Shown here one piece after another: positions 1 to 12,680 of a stretch of 64,000 nt of DNA. The position numbers and the translations under genes were made by a program. Source of the DNA: Globodera rostochiensis (lineage: Eukaryota; Nematoda; Chromadorea; Rhabditida; Heteroderidae); assembly GCA_018350325.1 (NCBI GenBank), contig JAEVLN010000004.1, forward strand, positions 3,844,001 to 3,908,000, written 5' to 3'. Positions within the stretch are counted from its first letter, which is position 1. The number at the start of each line of letters is the position of its first letter. The notes under the pieces were generated by a model. It searched no databases, was not told the origin of the DNA, and worked only from the letters and a program-made list of their open reading frames with translations.

Positions 1-1341
1 ATGATAGCGTGTGTGACATTTAGTCGTATTTCCCACCATCACATCCATCCAATGTTGTTTGGTTGGACCGCTCGCGTCCGTCCAATCCAACCCACACAAC
101 CAACCATCTCCGTCCACCATCACAGCAGCAGCAGGCAGAAGTGTGCACGTCCCTCCCTCCTTTTGCTCGCATCGCCATTCACATTCATTCGCCAACCAAG
201 CAAAAACAGAAAATCGACTGACAGACTTGTGTTGTCGTCCTCGTTAGTTGGGATTTTCATTTATGTGTGTGTATGTGCTCTGAACGAGAAGACGAGTCGG
301 AAAATTCGTATAATGCATTTTATCATTTTTAAATCTTAATCTTAACTGAAAGTTGCTTCGATACATATTATCCCGGAAGATCACAGCCCATGGGTTTATG
401 AGGTTACAACAGTCGAATTACGAAATGGGTATGGTAATATGTTACTATACAAATCTCCTGGGAGGGAAGACAGGAAATTCGTATGAAATGGATGGCATGG
501 CAAAATCTCTGAGTTTCAAGCATTAAGCTCAATCACCTTCAACACACAGTCAATCCATCGCTCGCGCTCAAAAGCGCCCCAGGCCTTTCCTTCCTTTTGG
601 GGACCATCTCAGAAAATTTGAATACATGACAGAAGTAAAATGAACATTTGGAGGAGGTTTGAAATGAACTTAGCTTAGAATTGACGATTCAGTCAACTGA
701 TACAAAACGATAGACTCCATAAAAAAATGGTTCGAACTTCTCCCCAAAGCTCATTTAATTTTTTCAGTACTCGATAGAATTTTTTTTTTAACCGAAAAAC
801 TGGCTGGAGATGAGTTAAGAGCCTAACTTCGAGGCATTTGTGGAAGTATCGACTAAAAGCAGTGCGTTTCCAATTGGTTTTAAGTGGCATATTGGTCCTT
901 TTTTGACACAAAAATACTTACTGCCCTCTTGGTTTTCTGGCGGACGGACTGGTGCTAAAGGTGAAAGAGTTAATTTCAGTTACTCAAGAGATTTTGCATA
1001 AACAATTATATGGCATCTAATTCAGGGTTCCGATATCTGCGGATTTATACCCTTAAAATGAGGATTGCGGATTTCTGGTCTTTTAAGCATGTGGCGTTTT
1101 TGTGGGTTTTAGGAGAGTTTGATAAATATGCTTAACAAATTGATCAATTTTTCCCAAAAAAAACTTTCGGTACTTAAAAATCATTTCAAAAGGCAAGTGC
1201 CAAAAATATCTCCATTCCCTGCAAATCCCTTCCATTCCTCTTGTTCATAAAATGATCTAACGTTTAGACCGTTTTTTAATTTGATTTGGGTTTAAAATTT
1301 GTGTGTTTATTTTCAAATAAGCGTTATGTGGACAAAGGTCA

Positions 1342-1682
1342 GGTAGGCCAAATCGGCCAAAATGTCCGGTAAGAAAAAGTGGTACAAAATCAACTGCGGA
1401 ACGAGCATGGAGTTTGTCTTTATACAATAATTTACTAATTAATATCTGTCAACAACAACTATTAATTGAAATATTTGGAAATTGAATTTTCTGAACCGTT
1501 TTGAGCAATTTAAAGTTATTTTGAAAAACAAAATTTGGTTTCGGCACCAAAACAAACCTAGAGAGCTGCTTTTTTGGAAGGTTGATGAAATTTTTCTGAA
1601 ATTTGGCTCTTTGGACATTTATGCGACCGGACCTTTTGTCCTTTTCCCCAATACCGGACATTTTGTACGATTTTGGCCTACC
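1342..1682. mobile_element. Short element with about 30-bp terminal inverted repeats
   Basis: The left end at 1342-1371 (begins GGTAGGCCAAATCGG, ends AATGTCCGGTA) is nearly the reverse complement of 1652-1682 (begins TACCGGACATTTTG, ends TTTGGCCTACC), with about three differences over 30 bases. The interior has no transposase. Extra copies of the TGTCCGGT word lie just outside and inside the right end, so the exact boundary is uncertain. It looks like a non-autonomous miniature inverted-repeat element; the superfamily is unknown and I could not define a target-site duplication. Confidence 0.5.
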
Positions 1683-1760
1683 GGACATTGTCGTCGTGTC
1701 ATTTTGCGTTGTATAATACGGGTCCCACCCATTCTCACCTCCTTCGTAGCTTTACCCTTT

Positions 1761-2256
1761 CAACTCCACTCTAAGCCTAACGCACGAATCTGAAAAAAAT
1801 TTTGCGCGGAAACCGTCTGAAAATATGTTATTTGATGCACTGATCAAAATTCGACAATAGAAAATAAAATTGAGAATTTAAAGCAGTTTTTTAAATGGTT
1901 GAAATTTTTGAAAATTAAGGAAAAAACGACTTTTAAGTAACAAAAGCTGGATTAGCTATGAAAGGCCGAGTAGCGGCCCGCCAACAGCGAGCATGCGGAG
2001 TAGTGGGGCGAGACGGAGGGAGGAGGAAGAAGTCTGACGAGCGCCACTGGGGGGCGAGCGCGCGGGGACCCGCGGAGCGGGCGCGTCGAGACCCCCAGCC
2101 GGGTCACGCGCGGACTTCTTCCGTAGCCCGGAGTCTCGTCCCCCTACTGGCCGCCGTAGTCGAGTGTGCGTGGACACTTTAGTTCCGGGCTCATACCATG
2201 TTTATAGTTGCTTCCGCACAACTTTTCAGATTCGTGCGTTAGGCTTAGAGTGGAGT
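1761..2256. mobile_element. Foldback element with 34-bp perfect inverted ends and GC-rich core
   Basis: Bases 1763-1796 (ACTCCACTCTAAGCC onward) are the exact reverse complement of 2223-2256 (ending GGCTTAGAGTGGAGT). Between them, 1962-2172 is strongly GC-rich in otherwise AT-rich DNA. It is itself an imperfect palindrome: GTAGTGGGGCGAGAC on the left is answered by GTCTCGTCCCCCTAC on the right, and GAAGAAGTC by GACTTCTTC. No coding capacity is seen. Best read as a non-autonomous foldback/MITE-type element; alternatively a structured non-coding RNA source. Confidence 0.55.
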
Positions 2257-2480
2257 CGATTAGTATATAATTTGGTTTGGAGTCTGGGAGCTCAAAGCGA
2301 TATCCGCTCAAATTGATAGTTTATATGTACAAACTTAAATTTTGGAAATAAAATTGCAAATATTATCTCTTAAGATTAAATATTGTCAGCCGACGTTGAA
2401 AAGTTGATTTTGAACATCAGCGTTTACAATTATATCAGCGATTAGCGCCCTCGTTTATTGTAGACGAAAATATTTTGAAA

Positions 2481-5400
2481 ATGGCGGGCACACATGAGCA
2501 AACTGGCAAAATGGGAAGGAAATGCGTCGATGATGTTGAGGACGGCGAGTTGCCTGAGGAGGGCGAAATCATGGAAGATGAAGAGGAGCAGCACACCGGC
2601 AGCAATTCCACCACGACGGCGGCAGAGAAGAGCAGCCGAGCCATGCCACAACAACAGGGCCAACAACACCCTTCGCTGAACAAAACGGGAGGTGGGGGGA
2701 AGGACTCTCGAGGAGGCGGCGGGTCCTCGTGGCGCAGATGTGAGGAACCATTATTTAAATATTTCTCTTACTCCGATTCAATGGGGCTGCTTTAGTTTAA
2801 CCTTAGGAAGCAAAAAATCTCTTTTCCAGCGTTTGGTGGTCGTGGACATTTTGAACACAGTTATGGCGGAGGAAAGCCACACTTTTCGTCTCGAGCAGGC
2901 GGGCGATACAGAGACTACGACTCGAGGGCCGCAATGGTACGGACGCCTCTTTTTCGACATTACCAAATTTTGCTTCTCTTCGAAAGGGCCATTGGAAGGG
3001 CTGGGGAGGGGGGAAGGGGGGAGGGGGGGGAGAAACGAATTGAGTAAAAGAGTGGGAGGGAAAAGCAGAGTGAAAGAAAGAACAAAGGTTGAAGAGTTGG
3101 TTGAATTGAAAGATGAAATGGAAAATGGAGAAGAATGGGAATTTGAATGAAGAGGAATACAAAAATTGATTGAATTCTCGAAAATAAACCCAAGCTGTGC
3201 CCATTTTGGCTATAGTCGTCAGATTATAACCGACAAGAGATATTTGAAGAAAAAAAAAAAATTAATTTCTTGTTTTCCGCACTATACAAAATTGTGTAAG
3301 ATAATGATTTGGAAAAACAAAATGTCCCCAAATCGTTCTTAGTTTTTTTTTATTTTTTCGAAAAAGGGGGGGGGGAGGGACAACACCAACGCAAATTACC
3401 TAATGTTCATATCGTAATCAGTTCCCCATAAATCCGTTGCTGGGATTCATTTTAGGAGAAAGATTAATCCCGATAATTTCATAGGTTCTAAGAAGGATTT
3501 GTTTGGTTCAGAAATCTGAGGAGGCCATGATGGATTCGTGGGTCCGCGGAACGCATCGAAACAAAGGCGCGCGGAGTCCGATCAGTCCGTTGCGCACGAC
3601 CAGCGGAAGTCCGTGCGCTGATCAGCCGAAGCAAAAGCAGCAGAACGCGGGGAAAAGGGAAGCGGTTGCCGACGAAGAGTCCAATCATCAACAGCAGCAG
3701 AAGGTGTATCGAAAAAAACTACGCAATTTTTAAGTTTTTTCGAATTTGGCAGACGGATCATGAGACTGAAGAGGGTGCAAAGGAATCGTCTGATGAGAGT
3801 GCTGTCACCGCCAATACGACTAATTCTGAAACACTGCAGCAGCAGCAGCAGCCAATTCCGATGGAGGATGACAAGGACTACCGGGTGGAAACTCCTCCGG
3901 CAACTGAACTTCTTGTGGCGTACGTTGCTTTTAAGTTTTTGTTTTTTGCATTCAAAAATTATTTAAATTTTCTTGCGTTTTATCCCAACTTTGACAGGTC
4001 CAAGCCGTTTGATCTGATCGAAAATGACGACGACAATGACTTCCGTCGACATTCGTTTGGGCGGTTTTCTGAGAAAAGGTTAAAACGAAAGTATAATATT
4101 ATATTGCTTGAGTCGGTTGGGTGGAATCATTCGATGGGAAAAGAGAATTGGTGGTGAATTGACTTGAAGGAATGTGTTTATTTATAATTTGGATTTGGCG
4201 AATTTGGTTTGAAGCAAGATTTGATTATGCAGAAAATGAATATGGAAATGAGTACAGTCGATGGGATTGAAAGGATCGAAAATAACAAGAATGGGAAGGG
4301 GGGGGATTTGAATGGATGATATGATTGAGAGAAGAATTTGTTGTGAAACTTTTTTACAAACATGGTCATTCTGAAGTAACTTCGCAGTCCGACCAATTCG
4401 ATTCCATCTTCCAGAAGCTTTCGTGCCAATGTCCCGCAACTCTCTCCTCAAAACGCTGCGTCACTATCTCCGAAGACAAAGCACGGGCAACCCCAAAAGG
4501 ACATTCAGTCAACGAATGCGCCACCGCACGAAAGAGACGATGATTTTGGGCCGACACCCAAAAGACATCGGCCGGCATTTTTTGACGAGGAAAACTTTCC
4601 GATTGGTGGAGGCGGTGACTATCGACAGCAGCAACAAGAATTCGATCCTTCATTTGAGCAAGGCTTATATGAACAACATGAAGGTAGTTGAGGGAAGAGT
4701 ATTTGGGATGGGCTGATCGTGTCGCCTTTTTAGATCATTTTCAAACATTTGGTTTCTTTTTTAGTCGCATATTTTGGTTTCAGCTATCAGTTTAACAGAT
4801 TTCTTTCCCTATTAGATCCGCATGAAGAGCATTGGGGTGGCGGGAGGGGCCGTGGCGGCGGTTTCCATCACTTCCGAGGCAGCCGCGGAGGAATGCATCG
4901 GCCCGAATGGGGCGGAGGACCGCGCTGGAGTGGCGGCGGGGGTCCGGGAAACGGCAAACCTTTCTTTGACCGAATCATTTGCAAATTCTTCCGCGAGGGC
5001 TTTTGTCGAGACGGCGACAAATGCACGTACAGTCACGCTACCGCCGATTCCCATCGTCAGCCCGTTCTTTGCCGTTACTATCAGCAGGGCTTCTGCAGGA
5101 GGGTGTGTCCTCTTTCTCTCATTCTCTTTGGCATTTTGTCCAATCAATCAATACCTTAGTGGGATCCGATGTTTTAGAATTTGTTCTGTCAAAATTTGCA
5201 CGGAGAATGGCCATGCAAAGCGTTTCAAAAGGGCGAGTGTACCAAAGAGCAGTGTATGTTTTCGCATGAACCGCTGGACGACGTCAGTCGGCCCATTTTA
5301 GAGAAGGTTTTTTGGGAATGGAGGAGGGCAATGTGTTATTAATAGAGTCCAAAATCTTATCAAAGTATCCTCGAGTTTTTCCACCACTTCTCATTGCCTT

Positions 5401-8400
5401 GTTTTTTGCTTCTTATGCTCCAGCCTCATGCAGAAACGGAATTTTGTTGTTTTAGATGCTGGAGGATGAGAGACGGGGAATCCCCGACGGACAGAATCTT
5501 GAACCGCAGTTTCAGGTTACCCTCCATGACATTTGTAACCCTTAAAATTTAAATTCCCCATCATTTCGTTTCAGGGCGGCTATTATCAAAGGCGCAAAAT
5601 GTTCCACCAAATGCGCGAGCAGCAATTCCATCACCACCAGCAATGGAGTCAACAGCAGCAGTACAACGACGTCGGCGACCAAAATTTCCATTCGCCTCAT
5701 CATCAGCAGCAATACGGGGGAGAGAGACACGAGACGTTGAACAATGGCGGCCCACCTCCTGAACTCGGTAGAGGAGCTACACACCCATCGCCACAACACC
5801 AGCAACAACACCAAGCCGTACAACAAACGCAGCACCCGACGCAATCGGCAGCATATGGTGGACATTCAATGGCACAAGCACAGTAAGAGGCAGACGTTTT
5901 AATTTAAATAAAAACGATTTTTGGCATAATAAACTTGCAGACACCCGATGGAGCCGTTTGACTCACCTGCTGGCGGTCCGACCGGACTTCCTCCGCCGGC
6001 GTTAGTTGTGCCGCCGATGCTCGGCGGAGGCGTCCCCCAACCGCAGCCGGTGAGCGGAGGCCCGCTTCACCAGCCGATTGCCGTCGTCGCTGCTGCACAC
6101 CCCCAACATCCGCCTCCGCCGGCGGCTGACAGCACTTCCTTCGGCTTCTTCAACCGTTCCGCACCACTGCCAGGCGCTCCGCCGCCAAACCAAGTCATTA
6201 GCATATTGCATTTGATTAAAGGGTTTTGTGCTTATACGACTTTTGCATAAAAGCTTCTAATTATTCTTAATTAATAGTTTTATTTTGCTCAAAGGCGGCT
6301 CCACCGTCTCAGCAGGGTCCCCTTCTCCAACAAAATCTTTGCATGATGACACCTCCTCAATCAAACTTTCAACAACTCCAACAACAGGCTCAACACATTG
6401 TAAGGATTTTTTCAAAATTCGGAATTGTTTATTTTAATTCACTTTTAGCCTACTGGGCCCCATTTTCCGCACCAACCGTCACTTTTGGGCCCATCGAACA
6501 CAACCGGACCTTTGTTGAATGCAATGCTTCAGCAGCAACAACAATTTGGCACGGTCAGTGACTGGATGTCAAAATATCCTGAGGGATTTTCTCATATTTT
6601 ACATTTTAGCCTGTGAAGAGCGAACCCTTTGGCGACGTACTCCAACAAATTACGCCCACCCCACCGCGTCCTCCATCCCCAGCGCGAGGACAAAGCGGCG
6701 CCTTCAACATCAACCAGATGCTAGAGCAGATCACACAGCAGTCGGAGCAGTTCAAGACGCCTAAGATGGAAGACCCAATGGATTTGCTTTCGAAGGCGGT
6801 CGAAGGTGGGTTGGGCGAACTGATTCTTGGCATTTCTTTGTTTAAACAATTCACATACTTCTTTTTTACTCATAGAATCGCCAGCATCGCCTCCGATGTT
6901 CGGCTCCTGCTCAGAATTGGCTTCCGGTACGAGTGCCGACGAAGCAAAATTGATTCCGACGGTAAGGGAGTGGCGACTGTACGCGGTGGACATCCCGGCA
7001 GAAACCGAAGGACTTCCTATGAACTTTGACATGAAACTGATCCAGGTTGGCGTAGACAAATTTTTTTGGGGTATAATTAATTCGGGTTCAGCAAATATCT
7101 TCTTCAAATTCGGACCCTCGACTGCGCAAATTGGCGGAGAAGCAGTTCGACTTAGTCTCCAAAACCTTCGAGAAGAAACAACAACAACAGCAATGGTTGG
7201 TTGAGATGATTGAATTTTTTTAAGATCAAAAATACTCGGTTTAAGTATCGCCGAATTGACTGGCGACAACGTAAAGAAAGAAACGACGACTGCTGACAGC
7301 GTTGTGAGTGCCACTAATGATGGCACAGCTGTCAATAAGGCCAGGAAAGGGTCGACGACGGCGGCCGACCCGCGCAAAGACCCGCGACGCAAAGGACGCA
7401 CCACCGAACAAAACCAACCGCCGTGGGATTTCCATTGAATGTGTGCCAACAATGAATTAGCATTGTTTTCAGGCCCTCAACTTCGTCGTCGTCTTCGACT
7501 GTCAGTTCCCCGCACGCCGTCGCCACGCCGTCAGTGTCTGTTGCCGTGCCGTTCCAAATTGAACCGTTACCCTCGGCCTCCACCACAGCCGGCATCTTTT
7601 CTGTTCAGCAGCAAGGTAATTAAATTTACAATAAATAATTCCCATTTTTAAGAAATATTTCAGTAAGCGTTTCAACCGCCAGTGGAAGTGCCGGGTTGGC
7701 CGAGACGGAACTCGTGGAGCGGCAGTTGCGCATGCAAATTGGCGAAGGCACGCAACCGCACAGCCAATACCAACCCGCGGACGGAGCTAAAACGACAGCG
7801 ACGAAGACAATGTTTGGCAGACCCGCCGAAGGGATGGGAAAGTTGGCAGATGAACAATTCCAACATCCATTCGGTTAGTGTTATAAGACACAACAAACTT
7901 TTGTGACGTTCAATGAGTGGAAAATTGTTTCTGAAATTGAAGCCGAACCAGGGGAAATGTCGACTTCGATCGGTTGGTTTTAAGCTTTTGGACGGTTCGA
8001 CCGTTTGCAAAAATCGGTGAATTTTTGAACTTTTTTTCGTTCTCTGTAAATAAATGATGTTTTCGCTTACAAAAGAGGAACAGGTGCAAATAAGCTTTTG
8101 AATGCCCTTCAATTAAGCTTACCCAGCTGGTGGTGGACCATTCTTCGGCCTTCATCATCACCAACAATCTCCGGCACCTTTTTTCCATCAAAATGCGTCG
8201 TCAATGGATCAATCCGAAAATGGTGTGCCCAGCCAACCACCACCATTTATGGCACACCTCCATCCTCCGCCTTACGGTAGAATCCAAATTTTGTTGTCCC
8301 CAATAAGCTATTTCGAAAGAAGCACCGATGGCACCCCCCCCCCCCCCCTCCCGCTAGTGAAGTACATTGTACGATGCGATCATTTCACTTTATTCCGTGC

Positions 8401-8782
8401 CAATTGATTTTATATTTTTCATTTGCCAGGCCACCAACTGCACTCTTCCCCCGCTGTTGGAGGAGCATCTTTCTGCGTCCCTCCACCCGTCCTTCCGATG
8501 ACGGGCAGCGGTCCGGTAGCCCCCAACGCCGCCGCCTCTCTCCAGCAACAGCTCGGTGCCCATGCGTTCGGCGTCGGTGGTTTCTCGTCGACGTCATCCG
8601 ATTCCGTCGGAGGACCGCTGCGAGCGCCGCCCCAGCAGTCGTCGCAGATCAGCAGTCTGCGCGAGAAGCGGAAGAACAACGAATACGAGTCGCCTCTGGC
8701 ACGCATTGCCTCTTCCTCAGGCGCAAGCGGCAGCGGCGGCGTGGGAGGAGGGTGTTCGGGCAGGAGAGGGTCGCGTTACTGA
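2481..8782 (+). CDS. CCCH zinc-finger protein, ZC3H4/ZC3H6/suppressor-of-sable type
   Basis: A multi-exon gene starting at the ATG at 2481 (MAGTHEQTGK...) and ending with TGA at 8780-8782. The N-terminus carries an acidic DVEDGELPEEGE motif, then RG/RGG-rich exons (2829-2937, 4816-4960). Three CCCH fingers follow. Finger 1 (from about 4978) is CKFFREGFCRDGDKCTYSH. Finger 2 is split by an intron after CRYYQQGFCRR and resumes with NLFCQNLH at about 5178. Finger 3 is WPC..C..CMFSH, followed by EPLDDVSRPILEK. This spacing and order is that of ZC3H4/6/8 and fly Su(s), nuclear RNA-binding proteins that restrain unproductive transcription by RNA polymerase II. The long C-terminal part is Gln/Pro/His-rich with a DPRKDPRRK basic patch and ends ESPLARIASSSG...RGSRY. 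Introns with standard GT-AG ends separate about a dozen exons. Family assignment is firm; the exact paralogue and some exon edges are not. Confidence 0.85.
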
Positions 8783-10919
8783 CCAGATTGATCAATGATG
8801 GACTAAGGGTTATTGTTTTGCATACACATCAGAGAAGTAACCGAATGCCGGATTCCGGACCTTTTCTTTGGCATCCGGTTACATCCCTGTGATACACACT
8901 CTTCATTCTTGCTTACTTTTTTGTGCTCAACCAACGTCCGTCCCATTGCGTCATATCTCCCATTTATACACTTTTCCCCATCACGCATTTACCGTTTTTT
9001 CATTTCTCCGAAGATCTAAAAACATACATATTGGCCTTTGTGAATGAACCAATTCATTTTATGCAAAAATTTGATTTAAAATCAAAGATACTTATGGAAT
9101 TAATTGATTTAAAATGACGAAAGTACATAAATATCTTCAGGGGTGTGAAAATCCCAAAATATTTTTAAGTCCGGAGGTCAGTTAAAACGAACTTTTCGCC
9201 TTGAAACGCGTTTTCGTGCATAACTCGCCAAAACAAAGCTGCAGAACAAATAGTATATATTCTGCGCATCGACGGGACGCCACGCGGCCTTTGCAGTTCA
9301 AGATCAATTCGACTTTTGGCGGGCACTATTTGGCTTAATTCGACCTTTGAAATAATAACTGTTGGTTCTTGACGCGCCCCACCGTACCGAGAGAGAGCGA
9401 GACTTGGTCGCCTGCCCGGCATTTGCCATTTAAGAAAGGCAAATGGCCTCTTTGGTCCACATTGAGATTTTGTTTTTTTGGCCTTGGCCTGAGTCAATCA
9501 TAAAATATTTCTTCTGCGGTTGCTTTGCCACTTATTCAGTCAGTCCATCACTTTGCGCGAAAGCAAACAATCGAACGCCGGGGGGGGGGGGGCGTTCTTT
9601 CAATGGCGGCTTTCCTTTGCCTGTTGAGTTAACACTCAGCCCGATTCTTTCTCGCATCAGCGGATGAGCCGCTTTTTGTCGAATGTTTGTGTGTGTTTCT
9701 TCTCAATGTTTTTTTTCATGAGACGGACGAAAAATGTGACAGACATTTGAAACAACGAATTTTCACGTTCTGACATTCTTCGACTAAACCCCGAAGTCGT
9801 TGAAAGTTTTAAATCTCCCAAAACCCCCGGGGGGTTTACGGAAAATGAATTTGTGGTCGATTGAGCATTATTCTCCAGCCAATTTCGATTTTCCCTCCCT
9901 CCCTTCGCAAATTGTTTTGTCGTTGTCTCCAAATTGTTTGTTTTGCTGCCAAAAAGCGGGCGAGAAATGAATAAAATATGCAAATATTTTTGAGCATTTG
10001 GGCTGCTTCCATCGCCCCATTCTCTGCAGCCCCTCCGGCGGGTCAAAATCCCTCCCACCGAATTTGTACGATCGGCCGGCCCCTCCTCCCTTCGGGCGTT
10101 TCCCATATTTATTGAGCTTTTAATTTAATTGTCGTGAAACGTCCGTTCGAATCCCCCACAAGCGGTCGAAAAAGCCGAGTTTTGAGGTTCGATTTGCTCC
10201 CCAAACTGTCCAAAATTGGTTGGTTCTCTTTGGCAAATTTATCGCCGTCCTCCCACCACCAATTTGCGTATTGGTGGGATATTATTTGTCCTCTCCCAAC
10301 AAATCCCCTGAGACAACAATTCTTTCCCTTCATTCAGCAGAACAGAAACAAAATATAATCCAACTATTTTCACAAAATCGAGCTTAATAAAAGCGTAAAA
10401 TTCAGTTTTTCAAAAAGCAAAAACCGAAAAAACGCAGCTCTTTAAGATGTACGACCAATGGACTCCCAAAGTCTTAGCCCCCCCCCCCCCTCAAGGTCAG
10501 CCATCCCATCGCCCTAATCGATCCCCCCCCCCAAGTCTCCGAACGCACCAAAACAACGAACGAACGAACTAAACAACTTAGAGCAGTACACCAATAGTCG
10601 GCCAGTGCTTTTGAGGCAAGCCATTTTGATGATCCACACCTTTTTATTGTTTTAATGCTGAAACGGCGTCCATTAAAATGCTTTTTTTTGTGATTGACCT
10701 GCAGACTTGAGAGCCCTCTAATGACACAAAAAAGGAAGTCAATCAAATCATTCTTAGGGCAAATTAAAGAGAGAGGCAATGCATTTGCTCTGGCCATTCG
10801 TTCGCCGTGGTCATTTGCAGTTGGGCCAACATCGGAGGAGTGGACGAGCAGTTACAGCAGTACAAATGCCCCCATTTTCCCATTTCCGATATGTTATCGT
10901 TAGTGATCAGTGGGCCCGG

Positions 10920-11040
10920 ATTGACATTTGCCCCCCTCCCTTCCCTATCCCCCCCCCCTTACCTCTTTACCTTACCCCCCCCCCCCCCTCCTATCGCTTT
11001 ACCTTACCCCCCCCCCCCCCTCCCCCCACTCACTTTACCC
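10920..11040 (+). repeat. C/T-rich low-complexity tract
   Basis: Pyrimidine-rich sequence with C runs of 9-14 separated by the near-repeated word CTTTACCTTA at about 10971 and 10997. One strand is almost purine-free, as in sequences able to form triplex or i-motif structures. No coding meaning. Confidence 0.8.
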
Positions 11041-11353
11041 CACACAGTCGCCCAATCTCTCTCTCTTCAATGCGCTCATTCATTAAATTATTTGCAGTGT
11101 TCCCCACAATTCTCACCGCTCCCTCCCCAATCTTCCATCCCCCGCAGCGCTTTTTCCTGGACGCCTCCGTTCCATGCCCTCGGGCAATATGCGCCCATTC
11201 TCTTCGCCCACCCCAAAATGCATCCACTTTTATACCTCCATTCGTTCCCCCCCCCAATCCCTGCCACTTTCTCCACATTTATTCCCCCACCGCCATCCAT
11301 CCGTCCATTCACTCATTTTCATCTCTTTCCGTTCGTTCCTCCGCCGTTGACCA

Positions 11354-11492
11354 AATCCTCCAAATTTCCTCTAAATTGGAAGGTTCATTGGCGCCATGTG
11401 ATGGCCATTCGCCAACATTCTTAATCCTCCAAATTTCCTCTAAATTGGAAGGTTCATTGGCGCCATGTGATGGCCATTCGCCAACATTCTTA
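11354..11492 (+). repeat. Two-copy 69-bp tandem duplication
   Basis: A unit beginning AATCCTCCAAATTTCC and ending CGCCAACATTCTT occurs at 11354-11422 and again at 11423-11491 with essentially no differences. It abuts the C-rich minisatellite that starts about 20 bases later, so both may have arisen from the same unstable site. The identity points to a recent duplication. Confidence 0.9.
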
Positions 11493-11510
11493 ATAACATA
11501 ACATGACGAT

Positions 11511-11778
11511 TGTAATCCCCCCCCCCCATCCCCCCAAATCCCCCCCCCCCTCCATCCCCCCAAATCCCCCCCCCCCCTCCATCCCCCCAAATCCCCCCCC
11601 CCCCTCCATCCCCCCAAATCCCCCCCCCATCCCCCCAAATCCCCCCCCCCCTCCATCCCCCAATCCCCCCCCCCATCCCCCCAAATCCCCCCCCCCCATA
11701 TCCCCCCCCCATCCCCCCATCCCCCCCCCCCATCCCCCGAAATCCCCCCCCCCCCCTCCATCCCCCCAAATCCCCCTA
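11511..11778 (+). repeat. C-rich minisatellite
   Basis: Repeats of a core of the type CCCCCCAAATCCCCCCCCTCCAT, with unit length varying about 17-27 bases because the C runs vary from 5 to 13. The complementary strand has dense G runs separated by only 3-6 bases (GGGGGATTTGGGGGG), the classic spacing for intramolecular G-quadruplexes. Pro-rich and Gly-rich open frames on the two strands are by-products. Confidence 0.9.
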
Positions 11779-12658
11779 AAGTGAATAAACCTCACCTCAC
11801 TTATCCTGGTCGATGCCCCCCCCAATAATCCATCATTTCTTTACGTACGTTTGCTGATATGCCTTTGCCCTTGATCTTGATTCCTTCTCAAATTCTTTAT
11901 TTTTTGGGTTTGTTTTGTTCCCCGCCCCCTTTCTGTCCTCTCCCTCCTCAATGAATTTCCCTTCCCGATTAGGTTTGTTTTTATTGTTTTAACAAGGCCA
12001 GTGATCAGTCAGTGATCGGATAATCGAATTCAGTCCGATAAGTAATCGGAGTTGAACGAATGCCGATGCCATCCGTTCGCGAGCGTGGCAGGTCAAAATC
12101 CAACCAGGCAGGCATTAATTGGCTTTTATGGTTGGCATTTCACCTTCCAAATTAGGACTGAATATATTCGAATTACTATGCCCGGTCTGGATAAAATGGA
12201 TGAGGGAATGGACGATGCGATGTGACTGACTGATTACGGTGATTATTGGCGGATGGGAGAAAATGCCCGGCGGACGGACAGACGATGGATTGGATGCCCA
12301 ACGGCGAATGGATGAATAATGGACAATTTTGGGTTGGGGGGGGGTAAGTGCAAAATGAAATTATTTGTGTGGGGAGGGGGGCAGTTGCGCAGCTGCTCCT
12401 TCTGATCCGGTCTCCGCCCTCTGGACTGGATTTGCTAATGGATTAGGCAAAGGGGGGGGGGATGAACGGGAGGGATTTGAGGGAACGGAGAGAAGGAATT
12501 GGGCATTTGGGACTGCTCAATGAAAGGCAATGTTATTTTGTTTTGTCCCCCACTCGTCGGCACAGCCCCCCCCCCCCTCAAGTCCCTTTTGAATCGAACT
12601 TTAGCCTTCCCTTCTTTTTGGCCGTTGACCCAATTTTGCAATTTTGTGGACAATGGGC

Positions 12659-12680
12659 GGGGGGGGGGGGGGGGGGGGGG
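12659..12680 (+). repeat. 22-base G homopolymer
   Basis: An uninterrupted run of 22 G at 12659-12680, preceded by GGGC, the longest homopolymer I noticed in the window. Its true length may differ, because long homopolymers are error-prone in sequencing. Confidence 0.85.

Larger units (their letters stand above)
1..2480. other. Gene-free left flank
   Basis: No exon with convincing protein similarity or splice structure is visible here. The open frame starting at base 1 is low-complexity and His/Ser-rich, and I do not support it as a gene. The stretch holds two inverted-repeat elements, described separately, and AT-rich sequence leading into the zinc-finger gene. Part of it may be promoter of that gene, but I see no motif that fixes this. 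Confidence 0.6.

Noticed and set aside
1..339. A 112-codon open frame at the left edge
   Set aside because: Low-complexity composition, no recognisable motif and no neighbouring exon in phase.
10130..10170. A tRNA-like GTTCGAATCCC word
   Set aside because: The flanking bases cannot form the T-stem and no matching A box or acceptor stem lies upstream.
11503..11784. Proline-rich and glycine-rich proteins encoded by the C-rich minisatellite
   Set aside because: Compositional by-products of poly-C/poly-G on both strands, with no start context or splice support.
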